64,000 nt of DNA. It comes from Betaproteobacteria bacterium. Lineage in GTDB: Bacteria; Pseudomonadota; Gammaproteobacteria; Burkholderiales; Casimicrobiaceae. Shown here in pieces: positions 17,282 to 27,486 of the stretch; positions within the stretch are counted from its first letter, which is position 1, and each line of letters starts with the position of its first letter. Both the position numbers and the translations under genes were made by a program. The notes under the pieces were generated by a model. That model searched no databases. It worked only from the letters and a program-made list of their open reading frames with translations, and had not been told where the DNA came from. The stretch covers positions 90,759-154,758 of the forward strand of contig JACPUX010000051.1 of the NCBI GenBank assembly GCA_016192065.1. The letters are read 5' to 3'.

Positions 17282-18267
17282 CAGAACTTGACCACCACGC
17301 GACCGGTCACCTGCGCCTTGATGAAAGCTTCGAAGACCGAAGGCAGTTCGGCGAAGGCGACGGTGCGCACGGCCGCAATGGTTCGCTCCGGTTTCCACGC
17401 CGCGCCGAATTTCTTCCAGATGCGCAGACGTTGTTCCATGGGGCAATTGACCGAGTCGATGCCCAGGAGCGAGACCCCGCGAAGGATGAAGGGCATCACC
17501 GTGGTATTGAGCGTCGGGCTGGCGGCCAGGCCGACCGAGGCCAGGGTGCCGCCAATCTTCATGGTGCTGGCCAGCCAGGCCAACGTCTCGCCGCCGAGGT
17601 TGTCGACTGCGCCAGCCCAGGTGGCTTTGTCCAGAGGTTTGATCCGGGACAAATCGAGGCTCTTGCGCGGCAGGATCTCGCGGGCGCCGAGACCATGAAG
17701 ATAATCGGCTTCGCTCTCCTTGCTGGTGAGCGCGACCACGTGGTATCCGAGTTTTGCCAGGACCTCAATCGCCACGCTGCCCACGCCACCGGTAGCACCA
17801 TCCACCACCACCGGACCATTCTCGGGCCGCAAGCCGCATTGCTCCATGCGCTCGACGGCAAGCCCGGCGGTGAAGCCGGCCACACCCAGGCACATCGCGT
17901 CGAAACTGTCCATGCCTGGAGGCAGCGGCACCACCCAGTGCGCGGGCACCCGACAGTATTCGGCATAGCCGCCGTCATGCGCGACGCCAAAGTCATAGCT
18001 GTTGCACAGCACCGGATCCCCGGGCTTGAACCGCGCGTCGGTCGAGGAGGCGACGCTGCCAGCGACGTCGATGCCCCCATTGCAGGGAAACCGCCGGATA
18101 ATCCGGCCAGCCCCGGTGCCGGAGAGTGCGTCTTTGTAGTTGACGGTGGAGTACTCACTCTTGATCACTACCTCGCCCGGATCGAGTTCGTCAATGCTCA
18201 TCTCGACCAGGCGGCTTTCCGCCTTGCCCGCGTGGTCAAAGGTCCGGAATGCCTTGAAAGTGCTCAT
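17281..18267 (-). CDS. acuI: Acrylyl-CoA reductase-like zinc-free MDR oxidoreductase
   Basis: The 328-residue protein belongs to the YhdH/AcuI medium-chain dehydrogenase family, which reduces acrylyl-CoA to propionyl-CoA with NADPH. The N-terminal GroES-like domain has VNYKDALSGTGAGRI, and the Rossmann domain has DGATGGVGSVAIEVLAKLGY. The catalytic zinc Cys/His set of alcohol dehydrogenases is absent, as expected. It sits 18 bases after zapE and overlaps the asparaginase start. A detoxifying or propionate/acrylate role fits the family; the physiological substrate here is inferred. Confidence 0.88.
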   Translation of the reverse strand: MSTFKAFRTFDHAGKAESRLVEMSIDELDPGEVVIKSEYSTVNYKDALSGTGAGRIIRRFPCNGGIDVAGSVASSTDARFKPGDPVLCNSYDFGVAHDGGYAEYCRVPAHWVVPLPPGMDSFDAMCLGVAGFTAGLAVERMEQCGLRPENGPVVVDGATGGVGSVAIEVLAKLGYHVVALTSKESEADYLHGLGAREILPRKSLDLSRIKPLDKATWAGAVDNLGGETLAWLASTMKIGGTLASVGLAASPTLNTTVMPFILRGVSLLGIDSVNCPMEQRLRIWKKFGAAWKPERTIAAVRTVAFAELPSVFEAFIKAQVTGRVVVKF

Positions 18268-18285
18268 GATCCTGCTCCATGGGTT

Positions 18286-19428
18286 TCAGGCCGCAAGGTG
18301 CGGGGCGGCCATGTATTCATGCGTTTGCATTTCGGTCAACCGACTCACCGTACGGCTGAATTCGTTGGCGAAGGTGCCCCGAGTGTACAGCGACTCGGCG
18401 GGTACCTCGGCTGCTATTATCAGCTTGACCCGATGCTCGTACAACACGTCGACCAGCCAGGTGAAACGACGCGCCGCGTCACGCTCATCCGCCGACATCG
18501 GCCGCAGTCCCGAGAGCAATACGGTATGGAAGCGCTGTGCCAGTTCCAGATAGTCGAGTTGCGACCGCGCGCCCTGGCAAAGGGTAGCGAAATCGAACCA
18601 GATGATGCCGCCAGCACGTCGGCGCGGGCTCAGGCGGCGCCCTTCGACTTCCAGGTGGAGCGAATCGTCGGCGCCGTCGCGCATTTGTTCGAACATTTGC
18701 TCGAGCGCGGCCAGAGCGGCAGCGTCGCAAGGCACGCGGTAGCTCGGGAAGCGTTCCAGCGCCCGCAGGCGATAGTCGACGCCACCATCCACCTCGAGTA
18801 CGTCGAGGCGCTGGCGGATGAGCGCGATGGTCGGCAGAAAGCTCTCGCGCTTGAGTCCGTTGGGATAAAGATCCTCGGGCCGGTAGTTGGAGGTAGCGAC
18901 GAAGACCACGCCGCGGTCGAGCAGCGCGGCGAACAGGCGCCCGAGAATCATTGCATCGGCGATGTCGGAAACGTGAAATTCGTCGAAACAAATCAGACGA
19001 TAGCGCTTGGCGATGCGCTCGGCAACGGCCTGGAGCGGATCGATTTCGCGCTTCAGGGTATCGAGTTCTCGATGCACTCCGCGCATAAAGGCGTGAAAGT
19101 GGACCCGGGTCTTGCGGCGGTAAGGCAGGCAGTGATGAAAGGCATCCATCAGGAAGCTCTTGCCGCGCCCCACGCCGCCCCAGAAGTACAGGCCCCGCGG
19201 CGGCGCCGGCCGCTCGATCAGCCGTCGCAGCGGTGAATGCCGCGCGGCCTTGAAGACCATCAATTGATCGTGCAATTGTTGCAGGCGCGCGAGGGCGCAG
19301 CGCTGGGCGGCGTCAAGGGCGATGCCGCGCTCGGCGAGCAGCGGTTGGAGATAGCCCGCCAGCGCACCCGACGGTAAAGCGCCTGTCCCGCGCGCCGTCG
19401 CGTCTGCCCTGGAGGTCCCGGGACTCAC
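18286..19428 (-). CDS. zapE: Cell division ATPase ZapE (AFG1 family)
   Basis: The 380-residue AAA-type ATPase has Walker A GGVGRGKSFLMDAF, Walker B RLICFDEF, and the AFG1 signature HFHAFMRGVHRELD. ZapE acts at the FtsZ ring under oxygen limitation or stress in E. coli; the mitochondrial homologue AFG1 assists respiratory chain quality control. Here it directly follows the lpd gene (25-base gap), the usual betaproteobacterial position after the 2-oxoglutarate dehydrogenase genes, hinting at a link with respiration. The first ~20 residues are not conserved and the true start could be slightly downstream. Confidence 0.93.
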   Translation of the reverse strand: MSPGTSRADATARGTGALPSGALAGYLQPLLAERGIALDAAQRCALARLQQLHDQLMVFKAARHSPLRRLIERPAPPRGLYFWGGVGRGKSFLMDAFHHCLPYRRKTRVHFHAFMRGVHRELDTLKREIDPLQAVAERIAKRYRLICFDEFHVSDIADAMILGRLFAALLDRGVVFVATSNYRPEDLYPNGLKRESFLPTIALIRQRLDVLEVDGGVDYRLRALERFPSYRVPCDAAALAALEQMFEQMRDGADDSLHLEVEGRRLSPRRRAGGIIWFDFATLCQGARSQLDYLELAQRFHTVLLSGLRPMSADERDAARRFTWLVDVLYEHRVKLIIAAEVPAESLYTRGTFANEFSRTVSRLTEMQTHEYMAAPHLAA

Positions 19429-19453
19429 TTGCGCCGCTTCCCCGCGCCGCGGG

Positions 19454-20887
19454 TCAAATGTGAATGGCGCGCTTGTCGACCGCCAGCGCCGCCTCTTTCA
19501 CCACCTCGGCGAGCGAAGGGTGGGCGTGACAGATGCGGGCGATATCTTCGCTGGAAGCACCGAATTCCATCGCCACGACCGCTTCGGAGATCAACTCAGA
19601 GGCGAAGGGCCCAATGATATGCACCCCCAACACACGATCGGTCTTGGCGTCGGCGAGGAATTTGACGAAGCCGCGGGTCTCGCCCAGGCCCTTGGCGCGG
19701 CCATTGGCCAGGAAGGGGAATTGCCCGGAGCGGTAGGTCACGCCAGCGGCCCGCAACTGTTGCTCGGTCTGACCGACCCAAGCGATCTCCGGTTGGGTGT
19801 AAATCACCCAGGGGATGGTGTTGAAATCGACATGCGCATACTGCCCGGCGATGCGCTCCGCTACCGCCACACCCTCTTCTTCCGCCTTGTGCGCCAGCAT
19901 GGGACCGCGCACTACGTCGCCGATGGCCCAGACCCCGGGTAAATTGCTTCGACACTGCTCGTCGACTTCGATCTGCCCGCGTTCATTGAGCGCGAGCCCA
20001 ACGCCCGCGGCATTGAGGCCGGCGGTATTGGGAGCACGTCCGATCGCGACGATCAGCTTTTCGAAGGTCTTGCTCTGCTTCGCGCCCGCGGCATCGGTGT
20101 ACTCGACGCTCACCAGCTTCTTGGCGCTGATCTTGTCGATCTTCACGCCCAGTTCGATGGCCAGACCCTCGTCCTTGGTGAGCACTTTCAGCGCTTCCTT
20201 GGCGATGGCGTCGTCGGCAAGACCCAGAAAGGCGGGCAGCGCTTCCAGTACCGTGACCTCGGCGCCCAGGCGCCGCCACACGCTGCCCATTTCCAGACCG
20301 ATCACGCCGGCGCCGATCACACCCAGGCTCTTGGGCACGGCGGTGAGCGACAAGGCGCCAGCGTTGTCGAGAATGCGCTGGTTGTCCACCGGCGCGCCGG
20401 GCAATTGCCGCGGGCTCGACCCAGTAGCGATGATCACCTGCTTGGCGTGCAGCGTTTCCTCTCCGCCGGCGGCGAGGGCCACCTTGAGGGTCCAGCCCGA
20501 GTCGTCGCCCGAGGCCAAGCTGCCCTTGCCATGAAAGTTGGCGACCTTGTTCTTCTTGAACAGGTACAGAATGCCGGCGCGGTTGTCGGCGACGATCTTG
20601 TCCTTCCTCTTCATCATCTGCGCCACGTCGATGGACAAGCCTGTTACGCCGATGCCGTGGCTGGCGAATTCGTGCGCCGCCAGATGGTAGTTCTCCGAGG
20701 ATTGCAGCAGAGCCTTGGAGGGAATGCAGCCGACATTGAGGCAGGTGCCGCCGAACACCACCTTGCCCGCCTCGTCGCTCCATTGCTCCACGCAGGCGGT
20801 GGCGAAGCCCAACTGCGCCGCGCGAATCGCCGCGACGTAGCCGCCCGGACCACCGCCAATCACCACCACATCGAATTCCTTGGCCAT
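19454..20887 (-). CDS. lpdA: Dihydrolipoyl dehydrogenase (E3) of 2-oxoglutarate dehydrogenase
   Basis: The 477-residue flavoprotein reoxidises the dihydrolipoyl group of the E2 subunit with NAD+. It has the FAD-binding [12 protein letters not shown] (9-20), the redox disulfide GGTCLNVGC (C49/C54), an NAD-binding [13 protein letters not shown] and the C-terminal His-Glu dyad in [14 protein letters not shown] chose ATG 20887 (MAKEFDVVV), which gives the family length and avoids overlap; a start at 20923 would overlap sucB. It is third in odhA-odhB-lpd. Confidence 0.96.
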   Translation of the reverse strand: MAKEFDVVVIGGGPGGYVAAIRAAQLGFATACVEQWSDEAGKVVFGGTCLNVGCIPSKALLQSSENYHLAAHEFASHGIGVTGLSIDVAQMMKRKDKIVADNRAGILYLFKKNKVANFHGKGSLASGDDSGWTLKVALAAGGEETLHAKQVIIATGSSPRQLPGAPVDNQRILDNAGALSLTAVPKSLGVIGAGVIGLEMGSVWRRLGAEVTVLEALPAFLGLADDAIAKEALKVLTKDEGLAIELGVKIDKISAKKLVSVEYTDAAGAKQSKTFEKLIVAIGRAPNTAGLNAAGVGLALNERGQIEVDEQCRSNLPGVWAIGDVVRGPMLAHKAEEEGVAVAERIAGQYAHVDFNTIPWVIYTQPEIAWVGQTEQQLRAAGVTYRSGQFPFLANGRAKGLGETRGFVKFLADAKTDRVLGVHIIGPFASELISEAVVAMEFGASSEDIARICHAHPSLAEVVKEAALAVDKRAIHI

Positions 20888-20912
20888 AAGCAATTCCGTT
20901 CCTTGCCGGGGG

Positions 20913-22175
20913 TCAGACTTCAAGTATTAGGCGCGCCGGATCTTCCAGCGCCTCTTTCATCGCTACCAGCGACAGTACCGCTTCGCGCCCATCGATGATC
21001 CGGTGGTCGTAGGACAGCGCCAGATAGTTGATCGGCCGGATAACGATCTGCCCATTCTCCACCACCGGGCGCTCCTTAGTGGCATGAACGCCTAGAATCG
21101 CTGATTGGGGCGGATTGATGATGGGGGTGGAGAGCATGGAGCCGAAAACGCCCCCGTTGGAAATGGTGAAGGTGCCGCCGGTGAGTTCCTCGACTTCGAG
21201 TTTGCCATCCTGGGCGCGCTTGCCGAAGTCGGCGATCTTCTTCTCGATCTCGGCGATGGAGAGCTGGTCGACGTCTCGCAGGATGGGCACCACCAGACCA
21301 CGGGGACTGCCGACCGCGACGCCGACGTCGAAATAGCCGTGATAGATGATGTCGCTGCCGTCGATCGAGGCGTTAACCACCGGATATTTCTTCAGCGCGG
21401 CGACCGCTGCCTTGACGAAAAAGGACATAAAGCCGAGTTTCACGCCATGTTCCTTCTCGAACCGATCCTTGTACCGGTTCCGCAGGTCGATCACCGGCTG
21501 CATGTTCACTTCGTTGAAGGTGGTGAGGATCGCCGCCGTCGACTGCGATGCCACCAGGCGCTCGGCCACGCGCTGGCGCAAACGGCTCATCGGCACGCGC
21601 TTCTCAACTCGGTTGGCGAGCCCGCCGGGGAGCACCACGGCCGGCGTCGCGGCCTTGGGGACAGGGGCGGGCGCTGGCGCCGCCGCCGCGGGCGCCGGTC
21701 CGGCAGCTCCTGCGACCGGGGTGGGCTGGGCCTGCCCATGGGCGAGCACGTCGCCCTTGGTGATGCGCCCCCCCCGGCCGCTGCCCGCGATCGCCGCGGC
21801 GGGAATCCCCTGCTCGGCCATCATCTTGCGCGCCGCCGGCAATGCCGCAGCGGCCTGGGCGGTAGCGGCCGGCGCCGGGGCGGCGGCCACGGCGGTGCCA
21901 ACGATCGGTGTCGCCGCGGCGACCGTGCCGGTTTTCGCGGCGGTGTCGATCAGTGCGATCAGTTCGCCCGCCACCACGGTGGCGCCATCACCTTTCTTGA
22001 TGCTGGCGAGCACGCCAGCCGCCGGGGCGGGCAGCTCCAGCACGACTTTGTCGGTTTCGACATCGATGAGGTTTTCGTCGCGATTGACGAATTCCCCCTC
22101 CTTCTTGTGCCAGGCGACCAGCGTGGCTTCCGCCACTGATTCCGACAACTGGGGGACTTTCACTTCGACCAGCAT
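20913..22175 (-). CDS. sucB: Dihydrolipoyllysine succinyltransferase (E2) of 2-oxoglutarate dehydrogenase
   Basis: The 420-residue protein has one lipoyl domain (lipoyl Lys K43 in VETDKVVLE), an Ala/Pro-rich linker, a peripheral E1/E3-binding domain ([15 protein letters not shown]), a second Ala/Pro linker and the catalytic acetyltransferase-type domain ending [13 protein letters not shown] with the catalytic His and Asp. It transfers the succinyl group to CoA. ATG 22175 is preceded by a good ribosome site (GGAAGGATCGGAA); a longer reading from 22226 has no support. It lies 47 bases after sucA. Confidence 0.96.
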   Translation of the reverse strand: MLVEVKVPQLSESVAEATLVAWHKKEGEFVNRDENLIDVETDKVVLELPAPAAGVLASIKKGDGATVVAGELIALIDTAAKTGTVAAATPIVGTAVAAAPAPAATAQAAAALPAARKMMAEQGIPAAAIAGSGRGGRITKGDVLAHGQAQPTPVAGAAGPAPAAAAPAPAPVPKAATPAVVLPGGLANRVEKRVPMSRLRQRVAERLVASQSTAAILTTFNEVNMQPVIDLRNRYKDRFEKEHGVKLGFMSFFVKAAVAALKKYPVVNASIDGSDIIYHGYFDVGVAVGSPRGLVVPILRDVDQLSIAEIEKKIADFGKRAQDGKLEVEELTGGTFTISNGGVFGSMLSTPIINPPQSAILGVHATKERPVVENGQIVIRPINYLALSYDHRIIDGREAVLSLVAMKEALEDPARLILEV

Positions 22176-22222
22176 TTCCGATCCTTCCAATTCAAGCTTG
22201 GTGTTGGCCCTAGGCGAGCGAC

Positions 22223-25054
22223 TCACAGGGCAACGTTCATCTCCCCCGCGGAAAGGCGGCTGGAAAAGGCCGCCTCGACCAGTTCCTTCTGCTGCGCGAG
22301 GTGTTTCGAGGAATAGCCAACGGCGGGCGACGCCGAGATCGGCCGGCCAGCGAAGTAGAGCCGCATCTTCGCCGGAATGTCATTGCGGAAATACGCCATC
22401 AGCCGATACCAGGCGCCCTGGTTCTGGGGCTCTTCCTGACACCAGACCAGCTCCCGCGCTTCGGCGTACTTCTTGATTTGCGCCTTGAGGTCCTCGTGCG
22501 GAAAGGGGTATTGCTGCTCCAAGCGCAGAATGATGACATCGCTGATCTTTTGCTCCCGGCGGTAGGCCAAGAGATCGTAATAGACCTTGCCCGAACACAC
22601 GATCACTCGGCGGACATTCTTGGCCACAACGCGATCGACTTCGCCGATCACCGTCTGGTAGCCGCCCGCGGCGAAATCCTCCAGCGGCGAACTGGCCCCC
22701 GGGTGACGCAGCAGGCTCTTGGGCGCCATCACGATCAAGGGCTTGCGGTATTGCCGCACCATTTGCCGACGCAGCAAATGAAAGATCTGCGCGGCGTTGG
22801 AGGGCACGCAAACCTGCATGTTGTGCTCGGCGCACAACTGTAGGTAGCGCTCGGGGCGCGCCGAGGAGTGCTCCGGCCCCTGGCCCTCGTAGCCGTGCGG
22901 CAGCAGCATCACCAATCCACAGATGCGGCCCCACTTCACTTCACCCGAGCTGATGAACTGGTCGATCACCACTTGCGCGCCATTGGCGAAGTCGCCGAAC
23001 TGCGCTTCCCAGACCACCAGCAGGTTGGGGTCCGAGGTCGAATAGCCGTATTCGAAGCCCAGCACCGCCTCCTCCGACAAGACCGAATCATAGATCCGGA
23101 ACGCGCCCTGCTGATCGGCTATATGTTCCAGCGGCACATAGGTGCCGGCGTCCCAGCGTTCGCGGTTCTGGTCGTGCAGCACGGCATGGCGGTGAAAGAA
23201 GGTGCCGCGACCCACGTCCTGGCCGGTGATGCGCACGCCGTAGCCGTCTTCCAGCAGGCTCGCGTAGGCCAGGTTTTCCGCCATGCCCCAATCGACCGCG
23301 AGCTTGCCTTCGCCCATGGCCTTGCGGTCAGCGATGATTTTCTCCACCCGGGCATGGGTCTTGAACTGGTCGGGGACCGTAGTGAGCCGCTTGGCCAGGC
23401 GCTTGATCGATTTCACCGGCAGCGCGCTCTGGTACGCGTCGGTCCACTCGCGGCCCTTGAACGCGCTCCAATCGATGGTGTAGGGCGGCTTGTAGTTGGA
23501 CAGGATGGTCTTGTTGGTGTGGTAGCCCTTGTCGAGTGCGGCGCGAAACGTCGCGATCATCTCTTCGGCCTCGCCTTGGGCGAGCACGCCCTCCCGCTCC
23601 AGGCGCTCAGCGTAGAGTTTGCGCGTGCCGGGGTGCTTGGCGATGCTCTTGTACATCAGAGGCTGAGTGACCATGGGCTCGTCCTGCTCGTTGTGGCCGA
23701 GCTTGCGGAAACAGACCATGTCGATGATCACGTCCTTCTTGAAAATCTGGCGAAAATCGAAGGCGATTTCCGTCACCAGCAGCACCGCTTCGGGGTCGTC
23801 GGCGTTGACGTGGAAGATTGGCGCTTCGACCATCTTGGCCACGTCCGAACAGTAGAGCGTGGAGCGCGAGTCGCGCGGATCGGAGGTGGTGAAGCCGATC
23901 TGGTTGTTAATTATGATGTGTACCGTGCCGCCGGTGCCGTAGCCGCGGGTCTGCGACAGGTTCAGGGTTTCCATGACCACGCCTTGGCCCGCGAAGGCGG
24001 CGTCGCCGTGGATCAGCACCGGCAGCACCTGCTTGCCTTCGTGATCCTGGCGCCGAAATTGGCGGGAACGCACCGAACCCTCGACCACCGGATTGACGAT
24101 TTCGAGGTGCGATGGGTTGAAGGCGAGCGTAAGGTGCATCGGGCCGCCCGGCGTGGCGACATCAGAGGAAAAACCTTGGTGGTACTTCACGTCTCCGGCT
24201 GAAAGTTCGTAGGAATATTTGCCCTCGAACTCAGCGAACAGATCGGCGGGCATCTTGCCCAGCGTGTTCACCAGCACCCCGAGACGACCGCGGTGGGCCA
24301 TGCCGATTACCGTTTCCTGCACACCCTGGGTTCCGGCGCGTTGCAGCAAATGGTCGAGCAGAGGAATGAGGGTGTCGCCACCCTCGCCGGAAAAGCGCTT
24401 TTGGCCGACATACTTGGTGTGAAGGTACTTCTCCAGGGTTTCCGCGGCGGTCAGTCGCTCCATGATGTGCCGGCGATAATCGGCTTCGTAATTGGGCGTT
24501 GACCGCGCACCTTCCAAGCGTTCCTGTAGCCAGCGTTTTTCCGCGCTATCGGCGATGTACATATATTCCATACCGACGCTGCGGCAGTAAGTCGTCTGCA
24601 AGTGCGCAATGATCTCACGCAGGGTCGCACGTTCCGGACCCACCAGTGAACTGGTGTTGAACTCAAGGTCGAGGTCGCCGTCGTTAAAGCCGTAGGTCCC
24701 CGGATCGAGTTCGGCGAGGTAAGGCCTCTCCTGACGCTGCAAGGGGTCAAGCTCGGCATGGCGCACACCCAGGAAGCGAAAGGCGTTGATGAGCTGCACC
24801 ACGTTTGCCTGCTTGGCTTCGGCCACGGCATCGACCGCCGCGCTCACCGCCTTGCGGGTTTTGGCGAGTTGCACGAAGGCTTCGATCACCGGCGCATGGG
24901 CGACGTCTGCGGTGCCCGCGCGAATCTGGTCGAAGTAGCCTCGCCACCGCGGGCTTACCGCCTCCGGGTCGGCGAGGTAAGCCTCGTACTGCTCTTCGAT
25001 AAACGGCGCGTTGCCGCCGAATAGGTAAGAGTTGCCCGCCAGTTCCTTCATCAT
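22223..25054 (-). CDS. sucA: 2-oxoglutarate dehydrogenase E1 component
   Basis: The 943-residue thiamine-diphosphate enzyme decarboxylates 2-oxoglutarate and passes the succinyl group to SucB. Typical elements are [19 protein letters not shown] at the N-terminus, [17 protein letters not shown], the ThDP/Mg2+ site [10 protein letters not shown]...NNQIGFTTS, and [20 protein letters not shown] 25054 has AAGGTGG at an appropriate distance; a GTG at 25063 is possible. It is downstream of gltA with a 123-base gap containing inverted repeats. Confidence 0.97.
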   Translation of the reverse strand: MMKELAGNSYLFGGNAPFIEEQYEAYLADPEAVSPRWRGYFDQIRAGTADVAHAPVIEAFVQLAKTRKAVSAAVDAVAEAKQANVVQLINAFRFLGVRHAELDPLQRQERPYLAELDPGTYGFNDGDLDLEFNTSSLVGPERATLREIIAHLQTTYCRSVGMEYMYIADSAEKRWLQERLEGARSTPNYEADYRRHIMERLTAAETLEKYLHTKYVGQKRFSGEGGDTLIPLLDHLLQRAGTQGVQETVIGMAHRGRLGVLVNTLGKMPADLFAEFEGKYSYELSAGDVKYHQGFSSDVATPGGPMHLTLAFNPSHLEIVNPVVEGSVRSRQFRRQDHEGKQVLPVLIHGDAAFAGQGVVMETLNLSQTRGYGTGGTVHIIINNQIGFTTSDPRDSRSTLYCSDVAKMVEAPIFHVNADDPEAVLLVTEIAFDFRQIFKKDVIIDMVCFRKLGHNEQDEPMVTQPLMYKSIAKHPGTRKLYAERLEREGVLAQGEAEEMIATFRAALDKGYHTNKTILSNYKPPYTIDWSAFKGREWTDAYQSALPVKSIKRLAKRLTTVPDQFKTHARVEKIIADRKAMGEGKLAVDWGMAENLAYASLLEDGYGVRITGQDVGRGTFFHRHAVLHDQNRERWDAGTYVPLEHIADQQGAFRIYDSVLSEEAVLGFEYGYSTSDPNLLVVWEAQFGDFANGAQVVIDQFISSGEVKWGRICGLVMLLPHGYEGQGPEHSSARPERYLQLCAEHNMQVCVPSNAAQIFHLLRRQMVRQYRKPLIVMAPKSLLRHPGASSPLEDFAAGGYQTVIGEVDRVVAKNVRRVIVCSGKVYYDLLAYRREQKISDVIILRLEQQYPFPHEDLKAQIKKYAEARELVWCQEEPQNQGAWYRLMAYFRNDIPAKMRLYFAGRPISASPAVGYSSKHLAQQKELVEAAFSSRLSAGEMNVAL

Positions 25055-25103
25055 GCTCGCCACCTTGTGTCTGTTTCAACGCACGCGAGTATCCGCGTCG
25101 CCA

Positions 25104-25156
25104 ATCGGCTTTTTCGAAAGCCGGAACGGAAGCGGGCGCCCCGCGCCCGCTCCTGC
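25104..25156. other. Two inverted repeats between gltA and sucA
   Basis: CGGCTTTTTCGAAAGCCG (near 25106-25123) and AGCGGGCGCCCCGCGCCCGCT (near 25130-25150) are stem-loops in the 123-base gap between gltA and sucA. The first has a T/A-rich centre rather than a T tail, so neither is a canonical terminator. They may stabilise mRNA ends or partly separate expression of gltA and the odh genes. Confidence 0.5.
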
Positions 25157-25177
25157 CTGCCGCCGGTTCCAGAGCCT

Positions 25178-26476
25178 TCAGCGCAAGGCGATGGGCTTGA
25201 GGTCCCGGTGCGCGGCACCCTTGTACAACTGGCGCGGCCGACCGATCTTCTGTTCGGGATCGGAGATCATTTCCGTCCACTGGGCGATCCAGCCCACGGT
25301 GCGGGCTAGGGCAAAGATCGCCGTGAACAAGGAAACGGGAATACCCAGCGCCCGCTGCACGATGCCCGAATAGAAATCGACGTTGGGATAAAGTTTCTTG
25401 GAGACGAAATATTCGTCCTCGAGCGCGATGCGTTCCAGTTCAATCGCCAGCTTGAACAGGCGGTCGTTCTGCAGGCCCAACTCGCTCAGCACTTCGTGGC
25501 AGGTCTCGCGCATGAGCTTGGCACGCGGATCGAAATTCTTGTAAACGCGATGCCCGAACCCCATGAGCTTGAAGGAGTCGGTCTTGTCCTTGGCGCGCTT
25601 GATGTATTCACCCACCCGCGAGACGTCGCCGATCTCCTCGAGCATGGACAGGCAGGCTTCGTTGGCTCCGCCATGCGCCGGTCCCCAGAGGCAGGCGATG
25701 CCGGCGGCGATGCAGGCGAAGGGGTTCGCGCCCGAGGAACCGGCTAAGCGAACGGTTGAGGTCGAGGCGTTTTGCTCGTGATCGGCGTGCAGGATAAAGA
25801 TGCGGTCCAGGGCGCGCACCAGCACGTCATTGACCTTGTATTCCTCGCAGGGCGTGGCGAACATCATGCGCATGAAGTTCGCCGAATAGGACAGGTCGTT
25901 GCGCGGATAGACGAACGGCTGGCCGACCGAGTACTTGTAGGCCATGGCCACCAGGGTGGGCATCTTGGCGATCAGCCGAATGGCCGAAACCTGGCGGTGG
26001 TGTTCGTCATTGATGTCCAGGGAGTCATGGTAGAAGGCCGAAAGCGCTCCGACCACCGCCACCAGCACAGCCATGGGGTGAGAGTCGCGGCGAAACCCGC
26101 GGAAAAAGAACTGCATCTGCTCGTGCACCATGGTGTGGCGCATCACCCGGTCATTGAAGTCCTTGCGCTGATCCAGGTTTGGCAATTCGCCGTTGAGCAG
26201 GAGGTAGCAGGTTTCCAGGAAATCGCAATTGACCGCCAACTGCTCGATCGGGTAACCCCGATACATCAGTTCGCCTTTGTCACCGTCAATGTAGGTGATG
26301 GCCGAGTTGCACGAGGCGGTGGAGAGGAATCCCGGGTCGTAGGTGAATTTACCGGTCTTGCCATACAGCGTGCGAATGTCGACGACATCCGGCCCGACGG
26401 TGCCGGTCATCAGGGGAAAGTCGACGGGGGGGGAGCCGTCACTGAAGCTCAGGGTTGCCTTGCGGTCGCTCATCAT
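25178..26476 (-). CDS. gltA: Citrate synthase (type II)
   Basis: The 432-residue enzyme condenses acetyl-CoA and oxaloacetate. The length and N-terminal beta-rich domain ([22 protein letters not shown]) are those of the NADH-sensitive hexameric type of Gram-negative bacteria. Catalytic residues are H268 (PAHGGANEA), H309 (GFGHRVYK) and an Asp in the C-terminal part. Two ATGs occur in tandem (26476 and 26473) after GGAGAACA. It follows sdhE in sdhCDAB-sdhE-gltA, the common betaproteobacterial order. Confidence 0.97.
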   Translation of the reverse strand: MMSDRKATLSFSDGSPPVDFPLMTGTVGPDVVDIRTLYGKTGKFTYDPGFLSTASCNSAITYIDGDKGELMYRGYPIEQLAVNCDFLETCYLLLNGELPNLDQRKDFNDRVMRHTMVHEQMQFFFRGFRRDSHPMAVLVAVVGALSAFYHDSLDINDEHHRQVSAIRLIAKMPTLVAMAYKYSVGQPFVYPRNDLSYSANFMRMMFATPCEEYKVNDVLVRALDRIFILHADHEQNASTSTVRLAGSSGANPFACIAAGIACLWGPAHGGANEACLSMLEEIGDVSRVGEYIKRAKDKTDSFKLMGFGHRVYKNFDPRAKLMRETCHEVLSELGLQNDRLFKLAIELERIALEDEYFVSKKLYPNVDFYSGIVQRALGIPVSLFTAIFALARTVGWIAQWTEMISDPEQKIGRPRQLYKGAAHRDLKPIALR

Positions 26477-26512
26477 TGTTCTCCAAACAAAATCGGTCTT
26501 AGCATCGGGCCG

Positions 26513-26758
26513 TTAGGCCAGTCTCAGGCGGGACACCAGCGCCTCCGCGTTCGGGTCCGGCGCCGGGGCGCGACCGGCGAGAATGTCCCAGAGCTGGTTA
26601 TCGGGCAAATCCAGCAATTTCTCCAGGGCCAAGACGTCGGCGGCGCTCAAACTCTCGGCCTCGGCGTTCAAAAAACGGCTCAGAATCAGGTCGTTTTCCA
26701 GCATGCCCCGCCGGCAGCGCCAGCGCAGCCGCGCAAGCTCCCGCGGATCGGGGATCAT
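26513..26758 (-). CDS. sdhE: FAD assembly factor SdhE
   Basis: This 81-residue protein of the SdhE/YgfY/CptB family promotes covalent flavinylation of SdhA. The RGxxE motif is R17-G18-M-L-E21 within CRRGMLENDLILSRF. It lies between sdhB (13-base gap) and gltA (36 bases), so supply of the assembly factor is tied to the enzyme operon. The length is typical. Confidence 0.95.
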   Translation of the reverse strand: MIPDPRELARLRWRCRRGMLENDLILSRFLNAEAESLSAADVLALEKLLDLPDNQLWDILAGRAPAPDPNAEALVSRLRLA

Positions 26759-26771
26759 GCCAGACCGCGGC

Positions 26772-27467
26772 TCAAACGGCCCGCCGCACCATCATCTCCT
26801 TGATTTTGCCGATCGCCAGAGTGGGGTTGAGGCCCTTGGGGCAGACATCGACGCAATTCATGATGGTGTGGCAACGGAACAGACGATAGGGGTCTTCCAG
26901 ATTGTCCAGGCGCTCGCTGGTCGCCTGATCCCGGGTATCGGCCAGAAAGCGGTATGCCGCCAAGAGGCCCGCCGGACCAACGAACTTGTCCGGGTTCCAC
27001 CAGAAAGATGGGCAGGCGGTCGAGCAACATGCGCACAGAATGCACTCGTACAGGCCGTCGAGCTCCTCGCGGTCCTCGGGCGACTGCAAGCGCTCCTTCT
27101 CGGGCGGCGGTGTGTCGTTGATGAGGTAGGGCTTGATCGAATGGTATTGCTTAAAGAACTGCGACATGTCCACGATCAGGTCGCGAATCACCGGCAGTCC
27201 TGGCAGCGGGCGCAATTCCACCGGTTCGGACAGATCCTTCACTGCGGTGGTGCAAGCAAGGCCATTCCTGCCGTTGATGTTCATGGCGTCCGACCCGCAG
27301 ACTCCTTCGCGACAGGAGCGGCGGAAGGCGAGGGTGTCATCTTGCTCCTTGAGGCGCACGATGGCGTCGAGAAGCATCTTGTCGGTCGCTTCCAGCTTCA
27401 CCTCGTAATCCTGCATGTAGGGCGCGGCGTCTTTTTCCGGGTTGTAGCGGTAAACGGAGAATTTCAT
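26772..27467 (-). CDS. sdhB: Succinate dehydrogenase iron-sulfur subunit
   Basis: The 231-residue subunit carries three clusters: [2Fe-2S] (C52, C57, D60, C72 in SCREGVCGSD), [4Fe-4S] (C142, C145, C148, C209) and [3Fe-4S] (C152, C199, C205 near CVDVCPKGLNP). It passes electrons from the SdhA flavin to quinone in the membrane anchor. It follows sdhA by 19 bases. The length and all ligands are normal. Confidence 0.97.
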   Translation of the reverse strand: MKFSVYRYNPEKDAAPYMQDYEVKLEATDKMLLDAIVRLKEQDDTLAFRRSCREGVCGSDAMNINGRNGLACTTAVKDLSEPVELRPLPGLPVIRDLIVDMSQFFKQYHSIKPYLINDTPPPEKERLQSPEDREELDGLYECILCACCSTACPSFWWNPDKFVGPAGLLAAYRFLADTRDQATSERLDNLEDPYRLFRCHTIMNCVDVCPKGLNPTLAIGKIKEMMVRRAV

Positions 27468-27486
27468 CGTCTATCCTTGGGCGAAA

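Noticed and set aside
17236..19236. 666-codon plus-strand open frame opposite acuI and zapE
   Set aside because: It spans two real minus-strand genes and their boundary; composition is that of a reverse-complement shadow.
22868..24202. 444-codon plus-strand open frame opposite sucA
   Set aside because: Antisense shadow; sucA has intact E1 motifs across the whole stretch.
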